Source of the DNA: Christensenella sp. UBA4636
GTDB lineage: Bacteria > Bacillota > Clostridia > Christensenellales > Borkfalkiaceae
Assembly: GCA_002405915.1 (NCBI GenBank)
Contig: DHMS01000046.1
Span: forward strand, 1-64,000
Direction of reading: 5' to 3'
Length of the DNA stretch: 64,000 nt
Shown in pieces: positions 8,163 through 17,121 of the stretch (within the stretch, counting starts at the first letter, position 1; each line of letters starts with the position of its first letter). A program made the translations under genes and the position numbers. Under the pieces are notes generated by a model. It did not search any database. It was given only the letters and a program-made list of their open reading frames with translations, and was not told the origin of the DNA.

Positions 8163-9380
8163 TTATAATCTCAATATATCGCCGGCTGCAAGCGGAACGG
8201 AAGTTTTTATAAAAAGTTTTTGTTGAACGAGGTATGCGTCGTCAACCTTTTCGCCCTTTTCGTTTCTCATGTCGCACATCGGAATTTTTGCGTTAAGGTA
8301 GTCGTTTGGCGTTAAAACTTCGAGAACGTCCGTCGAACGGAAGCGGTTGCGCATTTCTATCAACGCTTCGCCTTTTTGTTTATCGTAGCCTAACACGAGC
8401 GCGGCAAAAGTTCTGTCGCCCTTTGACTGCGAATCGTCGTAGTTAACGGTTTCTTTGTTTTCGCCGAGAGTATACGCCGCAGTAAAAGCGCGGTGCATGG
8501 TCTTTGCGACTTCGTTTTCGAAAAAGTCTGTGTTTTTATAGGCGGAGCCTTGCGTTTTGAGCGCGTCAAACGCCCTTCTGTACGCGTTTACAACGGTGGC
8601 AAGGTAATATTCGCTCTTCATTCTTCCTTCTATCTTGTAGGAAAATATGCCGGCTTCCGCCATTTCGTCAAGGTGCGAAATCATATTGAGGTCCTTGCTG
8701 TTTAAAATGTAAGTGCCTCTGTCGTCCTCTTCGATATCGTACCATTCGCCGCCTTTATTCTTTTCTCGTATGGAATAATTCCAGCGGCACGCTTGTACGC
8801 ATTCGCCGCGGTTGGAGCTTCTGCCCGTAAAATAATCGGACAAAAGACATCTTCCGCTGTAAGAGATACACATTGCGCCGTGACAAAACGCTTCGAGTTC
8901 GACCTCGTCGGGCAAAAATTCGCGTATTTCCTTGATTTCTTGCAGGGAAAGTTCACGCGCAAGGATAATTCTTTTCGCGCCGTTTTTCGCCCAGAACGCA
9001 GCAGAATACTTGTTTAAAGTGTTTGCTTGCGTGGAAACGTGCAATTGTAGCTTGGGCGCAACCGACGAAGCGACGGAAATTATGCCCGGGTCGGAAATTA
9101 TCGCCGCGTCCGCGTTTATACTTTCGAGAAAGCTAAGGTACTTTTTTATCTCGTCAAAGTCGTAATTGCGCGCGAAAATATTGAGCGTAACGTAGATTTT
9201 TTTACCGAGAGAATGCGCGTACGATACGGCTTCTTGCAGTTCTTCTTCCGTAAAGTTGTCGGAGTACGAGCGCAAGGAAAAGTTTTTCCCGCCGATATAC
9301 GCCGCGTCCGCGCCGAAGTAAAGCGCGGTTTTAAGTTTTTTCATGTTGCCCGAAGGGGCTAAAAGTTCTGTGTTTATCAT
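8163..9380 (-). CDS. trhP: U32-family tRNA hydroxylation protein TrhP
   Basis: Peptidase-U32 family protein; members of this group (TrhP/YrrN/YrrO) are needed to make 5-hydroxyuridine at tRNA position 34 using prephenate and an iron-sulfur cluster. The 405 residues show the N-terminal ELLAPSGNMKKLKTALYFGAD barrel start, and the U32 signature around residues 165-200 with cysteines in EAFCHGAMCISYSGRCLLS and ECVQACRWNY. Its ATG overlaps the stop of the preceding methyltransferase (ATGA). That neighbour is TrmR, which methylates exactly this hydroxyl, so the pair performs consecutive steps to 5-methoxyuridine. Bacillus has two U32 genes here; only one is present at this locus. Confidence 0.88.
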   Translation of the reverse strand: MINTELLAPSGNMKKLKTALYFGADAAYIGGKNFSLRSYSDNFTEEELQEAVSYAHSLGKKIYVTLNIFARNYDFDEIKKYLSFLESINADAAIISDPGIISVASSVAPKLQLHVSTQANTLNKYSAAFWAKNGAKRIILARELSLQEIKEIREFLPDEVELEAFCHGAMCISYSGRCLLSDYFTGRSSNRGECVQACRWNYSIREKNKGGEWYDIEEDDRGTYILNSKDLNMISHLDEMAEAGIFSYKIEGRMKSEYYLATVVNAYRRAFDALKTQGSAYKNTDFFENEVAKTMHRAFTAAYTLGENKETVNYDDSQSKGDRTFAALVLGYDKQKGEALIEMRNRFRSTDVLEVLTPNDYLNAKIPMCDMRNEKGEKVDDAYLVQQKLFIKTSVPLAAGDILRL

Positions 9381-9997
9381 AGTTTTTCGGCGATTAAAAC
9401 GCCGTCGCCGATTTCGTATACCGCTTGGGAATACCTTTCGTCGCGTTCGATTTTTTTTAAAAAGTCGCGCATGTTGCGCACGATTGTGTTTTCGCGGTGC
9501 CTAAACTTTACGCCGCCGCGGACGTACCCGCGGAACAAAACGTTGTCGGCAAAAAGCACGCCGCCGCTTGTTAAAAGCCTTGTCAAATCGTCGTAATAAT
9601 CGAGATAGCGGGCTTTTGCGCCGTCTAAAAATATAAAGTCGAATTGGTCGTCGATATAGTTTATAACGTCGCCCGCGTCGCCCAAAATCTGCCTTTTTCG
9701 TGCGGAAACGCCGAACTTTTCGAAAGTTAATTTCGCTTCGTTAAAACTGTCCTCGTCCTTTTCAATCGTTACGAGTTTGCTTTTTTCGCTCGTTAGCAGC
9801 ATCGCCGTGCCGCTTATGCCCGTCGCAGTGCCTATTTCAAGAATTTTAGTTGGCTTTTTTTCAAAAACGCAGTCGCACAAAAGCGATAACGTATCCGTTA
9901 AAGCCGACGGAATACCTCCTTCTCTAAAGGCTGCGCGCATTTTTAAAAGCTCGTCGGGAAGTTTTTTAAAAGCTTCGCCCGAGAATAAATTTTTCAC
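9377..9997 (-). CDS. trmR: tRNA 5-hydroxyuridine methyltransferase TrmR (YrrM type)
   Basis: SAM-dependent O-methyltransferase converting ho5U34 to mo5U34 in tRNAs. The 206 residues show SAM motif I (ILEIGTATGISGTAML, about 50-65), an acidic motif (VTIEKDED), and the metal/catalytic FIFLDGAKARYLDYYDDL segment of the caffeoyl-CoA/YrrM methyltransferase family near 120-137. The start is GTG at 9997, two bases after the RNase J stop, with GGAAG about seven bases upstream. Assignment to tRNA rather than a small catechol rests on the adjacent trhP, matching the yrrM-yrrN-yrrO order of Bacillus. Confidence 0.86.
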   Translation of the reverse strand: MKNLFSGEAFKKLPDELLKMRAAFREGGIPSALTDTLSLLCDCVFEKKPTKILEIGTATGISGTAMLLTSEKSKLVTIEKDEDSFNEAKLTFEKFGVSARKRQILGDAGDVINYIDDQFDFIFLDGAKARYLDYYDDLTRLLTSGGVLFADNVLFRGYVRGGVKFRHRENTIVRNMRDFLKKIERDERYSQAVYEIGDGVLIAEKL

Positions 9998-9998
9998 T

Positions 9999-11651
9999 TT
10001 AAACTTCCGTAATAAGCGGCAAAATCATAGGATTGTTCTTGGTTTTTTTGATGATGTAATTGCGCACGGAAGAACGGATTTTGTTCTTGACGTCGCGCAT
10101 GTCTCCCGCCGCTTTAAGGTCGTACTTACCGACCGTTTTTTCTATTACGTCCTTGATTTCTTCTAATTGTTCGTTCGTTAAAATTACGCCTCTTACAACG
10201 ACGTCCGGTCTTTGCATTATTTCCCCGCTTTCGCTTGAAACGCAGCAAAGCGGAATGACAAGCCCGTCCTCGCCGAGGTGTACTCTGTCGCGAACGGTCG
10301 TTTGCGTGTCGTCGATGGAAAGCCCGTCTACAAAGCGCGAGCCGCTCGGAACCTTTTCGCCTTTCTTAAACGTCCTTGCGGTCACTTCCACGGTGTCGCC
10401 GAGTTCGGCGAGAATCATTTGGTGGTCTTTCATACCGAGCGACTTGGCAAGGCTGATGTGCTTTTTAAGGTGGCGGTATTCGCCGTGTACGGGGATAAAG
10501 AATTTAGGCTTTATAAGAGAATGAATTATTTTGAGTTCTTCCTGGCAAGCGTGTCCCGAAACGTGAATTTTTTCAATCGAATCGTAAACGACTTCCGCAC
10601 CCTTTTTGTAGAGGTTGTTTATTACTTGATAAATGCTTCTTTCGTTCCCGGGAATCGGAGAAGCGGAGATAATAATCGTGTCGTTATCGGTGATTTTGAC
10701 TTGCTGAAAATCGTCGGCAGCCATGCGCGTAAGCACGCTCATAGGCTCTCCTTGCGAGCCTGTGGAGATAATGCAAAGGTCTTTGTCCGCAATGTTTTTA
10801 ATTTTGTCTATATCGACGAGTATGCCCTTAGGAATGGTGAGTTCGCCGATAGATTGTGCCGCGTCGGTTACGTTTAGCATACTGCGCCCGGAAAGCGCGA
10901 CTTTGCGTTTGTGTTTTGCCGCAAGGTCTATAATCTGTTGAATTCTTTGAACATTTGACGAGAAAGTGGCGATGATAAGCCGCCTTTTCGCGTTATCGAT
11001 AAACAAGTGGTCGAGCGTTCTCCCGACTACCGTTTCGCTCATAGTGTATCCCGGGCGTTCGACGTTCGTGGACTCTGCAAGCATTAAAAGCACGCCTTTT
11101 TTGCCTAATTCCGAAAGCCTCGACAAGTCGATTATTTCGCCGTTTATGGGCGTTAAGTCGATTTTGAAGTCGCCCGTATGGAAAACTACGCCTACGGGCG
11201 TGGTGATTGCGAGCGCGCACGAGCCGGAAATAGAGTGGTTCACGTTGATGAATTCTACCTGGAAGCACCCTAAGTTAACTCTGTCGCGCGGCTTTACGAC
11301 ATGGAAATCGTAATTTTCGATATTGAATTCTTTAATTTTCGATTCCGCTAAGGTAAGCGTCATTTTCGTGCCGTAAACGGGAACGTTGACGTCCTTAATT
11401 AGGTACGGAACGGAGCCGATGTGGTCCTCGTGTCCGTGCGTTAACACAAGCCCGCGGATTCTATCTTTGTTGTTGACAAGATACGTCGTATCCGGTATAA
11501 CGAGGTCTATCCCCGGCATATCGGGCGACGGGAAAGTAAGACCGGCGTCTATCACTATAATGTCCTTGCCGTATTCGAGCGCGGTCATGTTTTTCCCGAT
11601 TTCTCCTACGCCGCCTAAAAATCTTACTTTTAAACTTTTATTATTTTTCAT
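9999..11651 (-). CDS. rnj: Ribonuclease J
   Basis: Metallo-beta-lactamase/beta-CASP nuclease with endo- and 5'-3' exoribonuclease activity, central to mRNA decay and rRNA maturation. The 550 residues contain the zinc motif THGHEDHIGSVPYL near 70-84, later ligands in SISGSCALAI and HTGDFKID, the beta-CASP domain with the STGSQGEPMSVL and HVSGHACQEEL motifs, and the C-terminal domain after about 450. AAAGGA site six bases before the ATG. Only one RNase J is in this window; whether it is J1 or J2 cannot be settled here, but all catalytic residues are present. Confidence 0.95.
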   Translation of the reverse strand: MKNNKSLKVRFLGGVGEIGKNMTALEYGKDIIVIDAGLTFPSPDMPGIDLVIPDTTYLVNNKDRIRGLVLTHGHEDHIGSVPYLIKDVNVPVYGTKMTLTLAESKIKEFNIENYDFHVVKPRDRVNLGCFQVEFINVNHSISGSCALAITTPVGVVFHTGDFKIDLTPINGEIIDLSRLSELGKKGVLLMLAESTNVERPGYTMSETVVGRTLDHLFIDNAKRRLIIATFSSNVQRIQQIIDLAAKHKRKVALSGRSMLNVTDAAQSIGELTIPKGILVDIDKIKNIADKDLCIISTGSQGEPMSVLTRMAADDFQQVKITDNDTIIISASPIPGNERSIYQVINNLYKKGAEVVYDSIEKIHVSGHACQEELKIIHSLIKPKFFIPVHGEYRHLKKHISLAKSLGMKDHQMILAELGDTVEVTARTFKKGEKVPSGSRFVDGLSIDDTQTTVRDRVHLGEDGLVIPLCCVSSESGEIMQRPDVVVRGVILTNEQLEEIKDVIEKTVGKYDLKAAGDMRDVKNKIRSSVRNYIIKKTKNNPMILPLITEV

Positions 11652-11667
11652 TTAAATCCTTTTGACG

Positions 11668-11700
11668 AAAAGAGCCGAAGATATTTTGAACGGCTCTTTC
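11668..11700 (-). terminator. Hairpin between valS and rnj
   Basis: AAAGAGCCG and CGGCTCTTT form a perfect 9-bp stem with a 13-base loop, then TTTTCG on the minus strand. The U run is only four long and the rnj ribosome site follows at once, so it may be a partial terminator or a processing hairpin. Confidence 0.5.
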
Positions 11701-11706
11701 GTAACG

Positions 11707-14340
11707 TTAATTGCTGTATTCTTTTATGCTCTCTAAGAGCTTTTCTTTTTTCGCCTTATAGTCTTCGAGCTTCTTTTTCTCGTTTTCTACAAGCTGTTTG
11801 GGGGCTTTGGCGATAAAGCCTTGATTACTAAGTTTGCCCTCCGCGCGCGCGATTTCTTCTTCCGTTTTCGTTAATTCGTCTTTGAGTTTGGCTACTTCCT
11901 TTTCGACGTCAACGAGTTCGCCGAGCGGAACGTAAAGTTCGAAGCCCGTCAAAATAGCGGTGAAAACCTTTTCGGTTATTTCTTCTTTCGAAGAAATAAA
12001 CTTAACGCTCTGCACTCCCGCAAGTTTGTAGATGAGTTCGGCGCAGTCGCTTACGAGCTTTTTGTTGTCCGTAACGACGTAAAGGTCTACTTTTTTGCTC
12101 GGCGCGGCGTTTGCGCTCGCCTTAATCTGTCTTACCGCTTTGATGATTTCCATAACGGAATTCATCTTTTCCGTTTCCTTTTTATAGTTGCGCTTAGCGT
12201 TGTACTTAGGATATTCGGAAACCATTATGCTTTCGGTAACGCCCGGGATATTGGAATAAATTTCTTCGGTAACGAACGGAATGAACGGATGCAAAAGCTT
12301 GAGCGTTTGCTTTAAAACGTACACGAGTACGGAAAGCGTAGCCGACTTTTTAGCCGTATCTTCGCCGTAGAGCGCGGTTTTGCAAAGTTCGATGTACCAG
12401 TCGCACAAATCGTACCACATAAAGTCGTGGAGAGTGGAAAGCGCAACGCCGAGGTCGTACTTTTGCATGGAAACGGTAACGCTTCTAATCGTCTGATTGA
12501 GCTTGGTCAAAATCCATTTATCCTTGATTTCGAGCTTGACTTCTTCAATAGGCTTGATTTCCGCGCCTTCGCAGTTTAAAAGAACGAAACGGGAAGCGTT
12601 CCACATTTTATTGATGAAGTTTCTCGAACTTTCGCATTTTTCCTTTGAAAAACGGATGTCGCTGCCTGCCGCAACGCCGTTAACGAGCGAGAATCTGAGC
12701 GTATCCGCGCCGTATTCGTCGATAACCTGAATGGGGTCAATGCCGTTGCCGAGCGACTTGGACATTTTGCGCCCTTGGTCGTCGCGGACGATGCCGTGAA
12801 TCAAAACTTCCTTGAACGGTATTCTCTTCATATGCTCTATTCCGCTGAAAATCATACGCGCAACCCAGAAGAAAATTATGTCGTAGCCCGTGACAAGCAC
12901 GTCGGTCGGGTAAAAATATTCGAGGTCGGGCGTTTTGTCGGGATAGCCGAGCGTGGAGAAGGGCCAGAGCGCGGAAGAAAACCATGTGTCGAGTACGTCC
13001 TCGTCCTGCCGAATATGCATGGAGCCGCACTTCGTGCATTTCGTAGGCTCGTCCTTTAAGACCATAACTTCGCCGCAGTCGTCGCAGTAGTAAACGGGTA
13101 TTCTATGACCCCACCAAAGTTGACGAGAAATGCACCAGTCCTTGATGTTTTCCATCCAGTTGTAATAGATTTTGGTAAATCTTTCGGGCGTGAAACTGAC
13201 GGATTTTTTCTTGACGGCGGCGATTGCCGGTTTTGCAAGTTCTTCCATTTTAACGAACCACTGCTTGGAAACGATAGGCTCAACGCTTGACCCGCAACGG
13301 TAGCAATGCCCCACGTTGTGCGCATGCGGTTCGATTTTGACGAGCGCGCCTTCGGATTTAAGGTCCTCAACGATGGCTTTTCTGCATTCGTAACGGTCCA
13401 TACCCTCGTATTTGCCGGCTAAGGCGTTCATAGTGCCGTCGTCGTTCATGACTCTTATAACTTCGAGATTATGCCTCAAACCTACTTCGAAGTCGTTGGG
13501 GTCGTGCGCAGGCGTAATTTTAACCGCGCCCGTGCCGAATTCCATATCGACGTAGTTATCGGCAACAACGGGGATTTCCTTATGAAGGATAGGCAGAATG
13601 AGAGTTTTGCCCACTAAGTCCTTATAGCGCGCGTCTTTGGGGTTGACGGCAACCGCGGTGTCGCCGAGCATGGTTTCCGGGCGCGTGGTCGCGACTACGA
13701 GATAACGCCCCTCTTCGCCTTTTACAGGGTAGCGCAAATACCAGAAGAACGAAGGTTCTTCCGAATATTCGACTTCCGCGTCCGAGAGAGCTGTCTTGCA
13801 GGACGGACACCAGTTGATTATCTTTTTACCCTGATAGATAAGCCCTTTGTTGTAGAGGTTGACAAAGACTTCCTTTACGGCTTTGGAGCATTTTTCGTCC
13901 ATAGTAAAGCTTAGCCTCGACCAATCGCAAGACGAGCCTAATCTCTTTAATTGTTCGATAATTCTTCCGCCGTATTTTTCTTTCCACGCCCAGGCGCGTT
14001 TCAAAAAGCCCTCTCTGCCGAGTTGCTCTTTTGTTAAGCCCTCTTCTTGCTTGACGAGATTGACTATCTTAACTTCCGTCGCGATGGAAGCGTGGTCGGT
14101 ACCGGGGAGCCACAAAGCTTCGTAACCTTGCATTCTTTTGAACCTTATGATAGCGTCCTGCAAGGTTTCGTCGAGCGCGTGACCTATATGGAGTTGCCCC
14201 GTGATGTTTGGGGGCGGAATGACTATCGTAAAAGGCACTTTGTCGGGGTTAACTTTGGCTTTGAAGTAACCGTTAGCTTCCCAGTTTTTATAGATTTTTT
14301 CTTCGAACTCTTTTGGAGAGTAAGTCTTTGGCATATCCAT
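11707..14340 (-). CDS. valS: Valine--tRNA ligase
   Basis: Class I aminoacyl-tRNA synthetase charging tRNA-Val, with an editing (CP1) domain that removes threonine. It has the HIGH motif ([11 protein letters not shown] near 45), the KMSKS loop ([11 protein letters not shown] near 525), DALRFSL-type DTLRFSLV, and the C-terminal coiled coil from about 810 ([20 protein letters not shown]). I place the start at 14340 (877 residues): GGGAGGA lies ten bases upstream. An in-frame ATG at 14361 has no ribosome site and contains that purine run inside its first codons. The promoter gives a leader of only about 35 bases, so no T-box controls it. Confidence 0.96.
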   Translation of the reverse strand: MDMPKTYSPKEFEEKIYKNWEANGYFKAKVNPDKVPFTIVIPPPNITGQLHIGHALDETLQDAIIRFKRMQGYEALWLPGTDHASIATEVKIVNLVKQEEGLTKEQLGREGFLKRAWAWKEKYGGRIIEQLKRLGSSCDWSRLSFTMDEKCSKAVKEVFVNLYNKGLIYQGKKIINWCPSCKTALSDAEVEYSEEPSFFWYLRYPVKGEEGRYLVVATTRPETMLGDTAVAVNPKDARYKDLVGKTLILPILHKEIPVVADNYVDMEFGTGAVKITPAHDPNDFEVGLRHNLEVIRVMNDDGTMNALAGKYEGMDRYECRKAIVEDLKSEGALVKIEPHAHNVGHCYRCGSSVEPIVSKQWFVKMEELAKPAIAAVKKKSVSFTPERFTKIYYNWMENIKDWCISRQLWWGHRIPVYYCDDCGEVMVLKDEPTKCTKCGSMHIRQDEDVLDTWFSSALWPFSTLGYPDKTPDLEYFYPTDVLVTGYDIIFFWVARMIFSGIEHMKRIPFKEVLIHGIVRDDQGRKMSKSLGNGIDPIQVIDEYGADTLRFSLVNGVAAGSDIRFSKEKCESSRNFINKMWNASRFVLLNCEGAEIKPIEEVKLEIKDKWILTKLNQTIRSVTVSMQKYDLGVALSTLHDFMWYDLCDWYIELCKTALYGEDTAKKSATLSVLVYVLKQTLKLLHPFIPFVTEEIYSNIPGVTESIMVSEYPKYNAKRNYKKETEKMNSVMEIIKAVRQIKASANAAPSKKVDLYVVTDNKKLVSDCAELIYKLAGVQSVKFISSKEEITEKVFTAILTGFELYVPLGELVDVEKEVAKLKDELTKTEEEIARAEGKLSNQGFIAKAPKQLVENEKKKLEDYKAKKEKLLESIKEYSN

Positions 14341-14380
14341 GAAAGGGATATCCTCCCGCATATATTGTAATAACTATTAA

Positions 14381-14409
14381 ATTATATATATTTATAGCGA
14401 AAAAGTCAA
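14381..14409 (-). promoter_or_regulatory. Sigma-A promoter of the valS run
   Basis: Minus strand TTGACT, 17-base spacer, TATAAT, about 40 bases before the chosen valS start. Divergent from the ABC importer promoter on the other strand. Confidence 0.85.
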
Positions 14410-14457
14410 ACGAAAAAAGCGAAAGCGCAAATTTAGTTTCAAATTGCCCGTAAATGT

Positions 14458-14487
14458 TTGTCGCGTTTTCGATTAAAAGCATATTAT
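14458..14487 (+). promoter_or_regulatory. Candidate promoter of the ABC importer
   Basis: TTGTCG, 18-base spacer, TATTAT, about 30 bases ahead of the lipoprotein start. The -35 is imperfect. No riboswitch-like fold fits in the short interval to the start codon. Confidence 0.5.
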
Positions 14488-14517
14488 GGTATGGTAAGAG
14501 GTTTTTAACTTTAAATT

Positions 14518-15519
14518 ATGAAAAAATTACTGTGTTTTATTTTCGCTTGCGTTCTTGCTTTGTCCGCAGTCGCCTTCGTCGGTTGCAACGGCGATAAGGA
14601 CAACAAAATCCGCGTTAACGAAGTCACCCATTCTATATTTTACGCGCCTTTCTACGTCGCGATAGAAAAGGGCTACTTTAAGGACGAAGGTCTTGAAATC
14701 GAGCTTACGAACGGCGGCGGAAGCGACGCTTCGATGACGGCTTTATTATCGGGTTCGGCGGAAATTATTCTTGCGGGTCCCGAAACGGCGGTTTACACCG
14801 CAATCGGAAAGCCTAAGGATTGCCCCGTTATTTTCGCTCAGCTCACCAAGCGCGACGGTTCGCTCTTAATGGGCAGAGTAAAAGAAGAAAATTTCGAGTG
14901 GAAAAACTTAGAAGGTAAAGAGATTATCGCGGGGCGCAGAGGCGGTTCGCCCGCTATGTCGCTTGAATACGCGCTCAACAAAAACGAGCTTTTTAACGGC
15001 AAAAACGTAACGCTCAATTTTGACGTTCAATTTAGCCTTACCGCCGCGGCGTTCGAGGGCGGAACGGGAGATTACGTTACCATGTTCGAGCCTACGGCTT
15101 CCGAATACGTCCGAGCGAACAAGGCGTATATCGTCGCTTCCGTCGGGCAAGAAAGCGGAGAGGTTCCCTTTACTTGCTTTATGACCAAGCGCGATTATTA
15201 CGACAAGCAAAATAAAAACGTGGAAAAATTCACAAGAGCTTTATATAAAGCCATAAAATATATTAAGACGGAAAAAACGGAAACGGTAGCCGAGTTTTTG
15301 AAAAAGCAATTCCCCTCGGCAAACGACACTTCCGTTAAAGACAGTCTCGAAACTTACAAGAGAATAGACGCCTGGACGGAGAACATGAGCATGAAAAAAG
15401 AAGCTTACAATCGCCTTTTAGACGTTATGAAAAACGCGGGAGAATTAGAAGAGCGCGTAGAGTACGAAACGCTCGTAGATACGCTCGTAAGCCAAAAAAT
15501 TTACGAAGAAATTTTTTAA
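14518..15519 (+). CDS. ABC transporter substrate-binding lipoprotein (SsuA/ThiY-like)
   Basis: Extracellular solute receptor for the importer encoded next to it. The 333 residues start with a lipoprotein signal: KKLLCF, a hydrophobic stretch, then FVGC with the lipidated Cys at 23. The mature part has the NMT1/SsuA fold: HSIFYAPFYVAIEKGYFKDEGLEIEL near 40-65, GSAEIILAGPETAVY near 80-95 and RRGGSPAMSLEYAL. This family binds sulfonates, nitrate, thiamine or flavin precursors; the ligand cannot be told from sequence and no TPP or FMN riboswitch is seen. The start ATG has only a distant AAGAGG purine run, so translation may be weak or use another signal. Confidence 0.85.
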   Translation: MKKLLCFIFACVLALSAVAFVGCNGDKDNKIRVNEVTHSIFYAPFYVAIEKGYFKDEGLEIELTNGGGSDASMTALLSGSAEIILAGPETAVYTAIGKPKDCPVIFAQLTKRDGSLLMGRVKEENFEWKNLEGKEIIAGRRGGSPAMSLEYALNKNELFNGKNVTLNFDVQFSLTAAAFEGGTGDYVTMFEPTASEYVRANKAYIVASVGQESGEVPFTCFMTKRDYYDKQNKNVEKFTRALYKAIKYIKTEKTETVAEFLKKQFPSANDTSVKDSLETYKRIDAWTENMSMKKEAYNRLLDVMKNAGELEERVEYETLVDTLVSQKIYEEIF

Positions 15520-15523
15520 CCTT

Positions 15524-15552
15524 AAGCCCGCCCTTAAAAGCGGGCTTTTTTT
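15524..15552 (+). terminator. Terminator between binding protein and ATPase genes
   Basis: AAGCCCGC, 8-base loop, GCGGGCTT, then an unbroken T run (T up to 15552). It lies four bases after the binding-protein stop and before the ATPase gene, so only read-through reaches the ATPase and permease, giving excess binding protein. Confidence 0.88.
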
Positions 15553-15580
15553 ACGAATTTCGACAAAAAACGGAGAAACG

Positions 15581-16336
15581 ATGGAAACACTTTTAACCCT
15601 TGAAAACGTGGGGCTTACTTACCACACCAAAAAGAACGAAACCGTTGCCATAAAAGATTTGAGCTTTTCGGTGAAAAAGGAACAATTCGTTGCGATAATC
15701 GGTCCGTCGGGGTGCGGAAAAACTACGATTTTATCAATGATTTGCGGATTGCTCCCCATAAGCGAAGGCAAAATTTTAATGGAAAACAAGCCCGTAGAAG
15801 TCGGAAACAAAACGGGCTACATGCTGCAAAAAGACGAGCTTTTCGAATGGCTTACCATCGAAAAAAACGTTTATCTGCCGCTAAAAATAAAAGGAATTTT
15901 CACCAAAGAAAACAAGGATTACTGCCTTGACCTACTTGAAAAGTACGGGCTAATGAAGTTCCGCAATTACTATCCCCGCCAACTTTCGGGCGGCATGCGG
16001 CAACGCGCCGCGCTAATACGTACGCTTGCTTCTAAGCCTAATCTTTTACTGTTAGACGAGCCGTTTTCCGCGCTTGATTTTCAAACCCGCCTCGCCGTTT
16101 GCGACGACGTTTACAGAATAATCCGCGAAGAAAAAAAGACGGCTCTGCTCGTCACGCACGACACTTCGGAAGCAATTTCTCTCGCCGACAAAATTATCGT
16201 TTTGACCGCGCGCCCGGCAAAGGTTAAGTCCGAACACGTTTTGGGCTTTCCCGATAACGAAACGCCCTTAAACCGCCGAGAAGACAAGGATTTTTCCAAG
16301 TGGTTCGAAATACTCTGGAAGGAGCTAAAACAATGA
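15581..16336 (+). CDS. ABC transporter ATP-binding protein (SsuB/ThiZ-like)
   Basis: Cytoplasmic ATPase that powers the importer. The 251 residues contain Walker A (GPSGCGKTT near 43-51), a Q-loop (YMLQKDELFEWLT), the signature LSGGMRQRAALIR near 130, Walker B (LLLLDEPFSALD) and the switch histidine (LLVTHDTSEA). Sequence style matches nitrate/sulfonate/taurine-type importers. GGAGAAA ribosome site seven bases before the ATG. Its stop overlaps the permease start (ATGA). It follows a strong terminator, so it depends on read-through or on a promoter I cannot identify. Confidence 0.9.
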   Translation: METLLTLENVGLTYHTKKNETVAIKDLSFSVKKEQFVAIIGPSGCGKTTILSMICGLLPISEGKILMENKPVEVGNKTGYMLQKDELFEWLTIEKNVYLPLKIKGIFTKENKDYCLDLLEKYGLMKFRNYYPRQLSGGMRQRAALIRTLASKPNLLLLDEPFSALDFQTRLAVCDDVYRIIREEKKTALLVTHDTSEAISLADKIIVLTARPAKVKSEHVLGFPDNETPLNRREDKDFSKWFEILWKELKQ

Positions 16337-17121
16337 ACGTATCGAAAGAACAACAAAAATATCTTAGAAAATTAAAGATAAATTCCGCGATAGTCAACGC
16401 TTCGAGAATAGGCATACTCGTCTTGTTTCTCGCGCTATGGGAAGTTTTGGTTTCGAGCGGCGCGGTGGACGGATTTTTGTTTTCTTCCCCCTCTCGGATA
16501 GTAAAAACGACAATCGAACTGTACACCGCGGGAGATTTGTTTTTGCATATCGGCACTACGCTTTTAGAAACGCTCCTCGGTTTTTTGATAGCTTCCGTTT
16601 TAGGCGTTTTAATCGCCGTCGTGCTTTGGTGGTCGGAAACGTTAAGGAGAATTTTCGAGCCGTATATCGTCGTTTTGAACAGTCTGCCGAAAATAGCGTT
16701 GGGTCCGCTTATCATAATCTGGTTCGGCGCGGGAATGAAATCAATCGTTTTTATGGCGGTAATAATTACCATAATCGTTACGATAATAAACATGCTTGCG
16801 GGCTTTACCGAAACGGACAAAAACAAGATTTTACTGCTCCGTTCTCTCGGGGCGACAAAGCCGCAAATTTTCTTTCATCTCGTTATGCCCTCGTCCTTGC
16901 CGACCCTCGTTTCAACGCTCAAAATCAACGTCGGTATGAGCTGGATAGGCTCTATTATGGGCGAATATCTCGTTTCAAAGCGCGGTATCGGGTACTTGAT
17001 AGTCTACGGCGGGCAAGTTTTCAAACTCGACCTCGTTATGACAAGCACCGTTATACTTTGCGTGCTTGCGGCTTTAATGTATCTCGGGGTCGCGCTTTTG
17101 GAGAAAGCAATCGAAAGATGA
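16333..17121 (+). CDS. ABC transporter permease (SsuC/ThiX-like)
   Basis: Membrane channel of the importer, about six transmembrane helices over 262 residues, with the ABC permease EAA loop near 170-190 (LRSLGATKPQIFFHLVMPSSL). I choose the ATG at 16333: it overlaps the ATPase stop as ATGA and GGAAGGAG lies eight bases upstream; an in-frame upstream start at 16300 would overlap the ATPase further and has no site. The last 71 bases overlap the end of a YkvI-like gene on the opposite strand. Confidence 0.9.
   Translation: MNVSKEQQKYLRKLKINSAIVNASRIGILVLFLALWEVLVSSGAVDGFLFSSPSRIVKTTIELYTAGDLFLHIGTTLLETLLGFLIASVLGVLIAVVLWWSETLRRIFEPYIVVLNSLPKIALGPLIIIWFGAGMKSIVFMAVIITIIVTIINMLAGFTETDKNKILLLRSLGATKPQIFFHLVMPSSLPTLVSTLKINVGMSWIGSIMGEYLVSKRGIGYLIVYGGQVFKLDLVMTSTVILCVLAALMYLGVALLEKAIER

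Noticed and set aside
14341..14517. Possible T-box or riboswitch upstream of valS and the ABC importer
   Set aside because: Promoter positions leave leaders of only about 35 bases; no T-box, TPP or FMN conserved blocks are seen.
15545..15572. Partial match to the dispersed TTACG element before the ABC ATPase gene
   Set aside because: TTACG-AATTT-CG is present but the second arm needs an extra base and the tail does not match; not counted as a copy.
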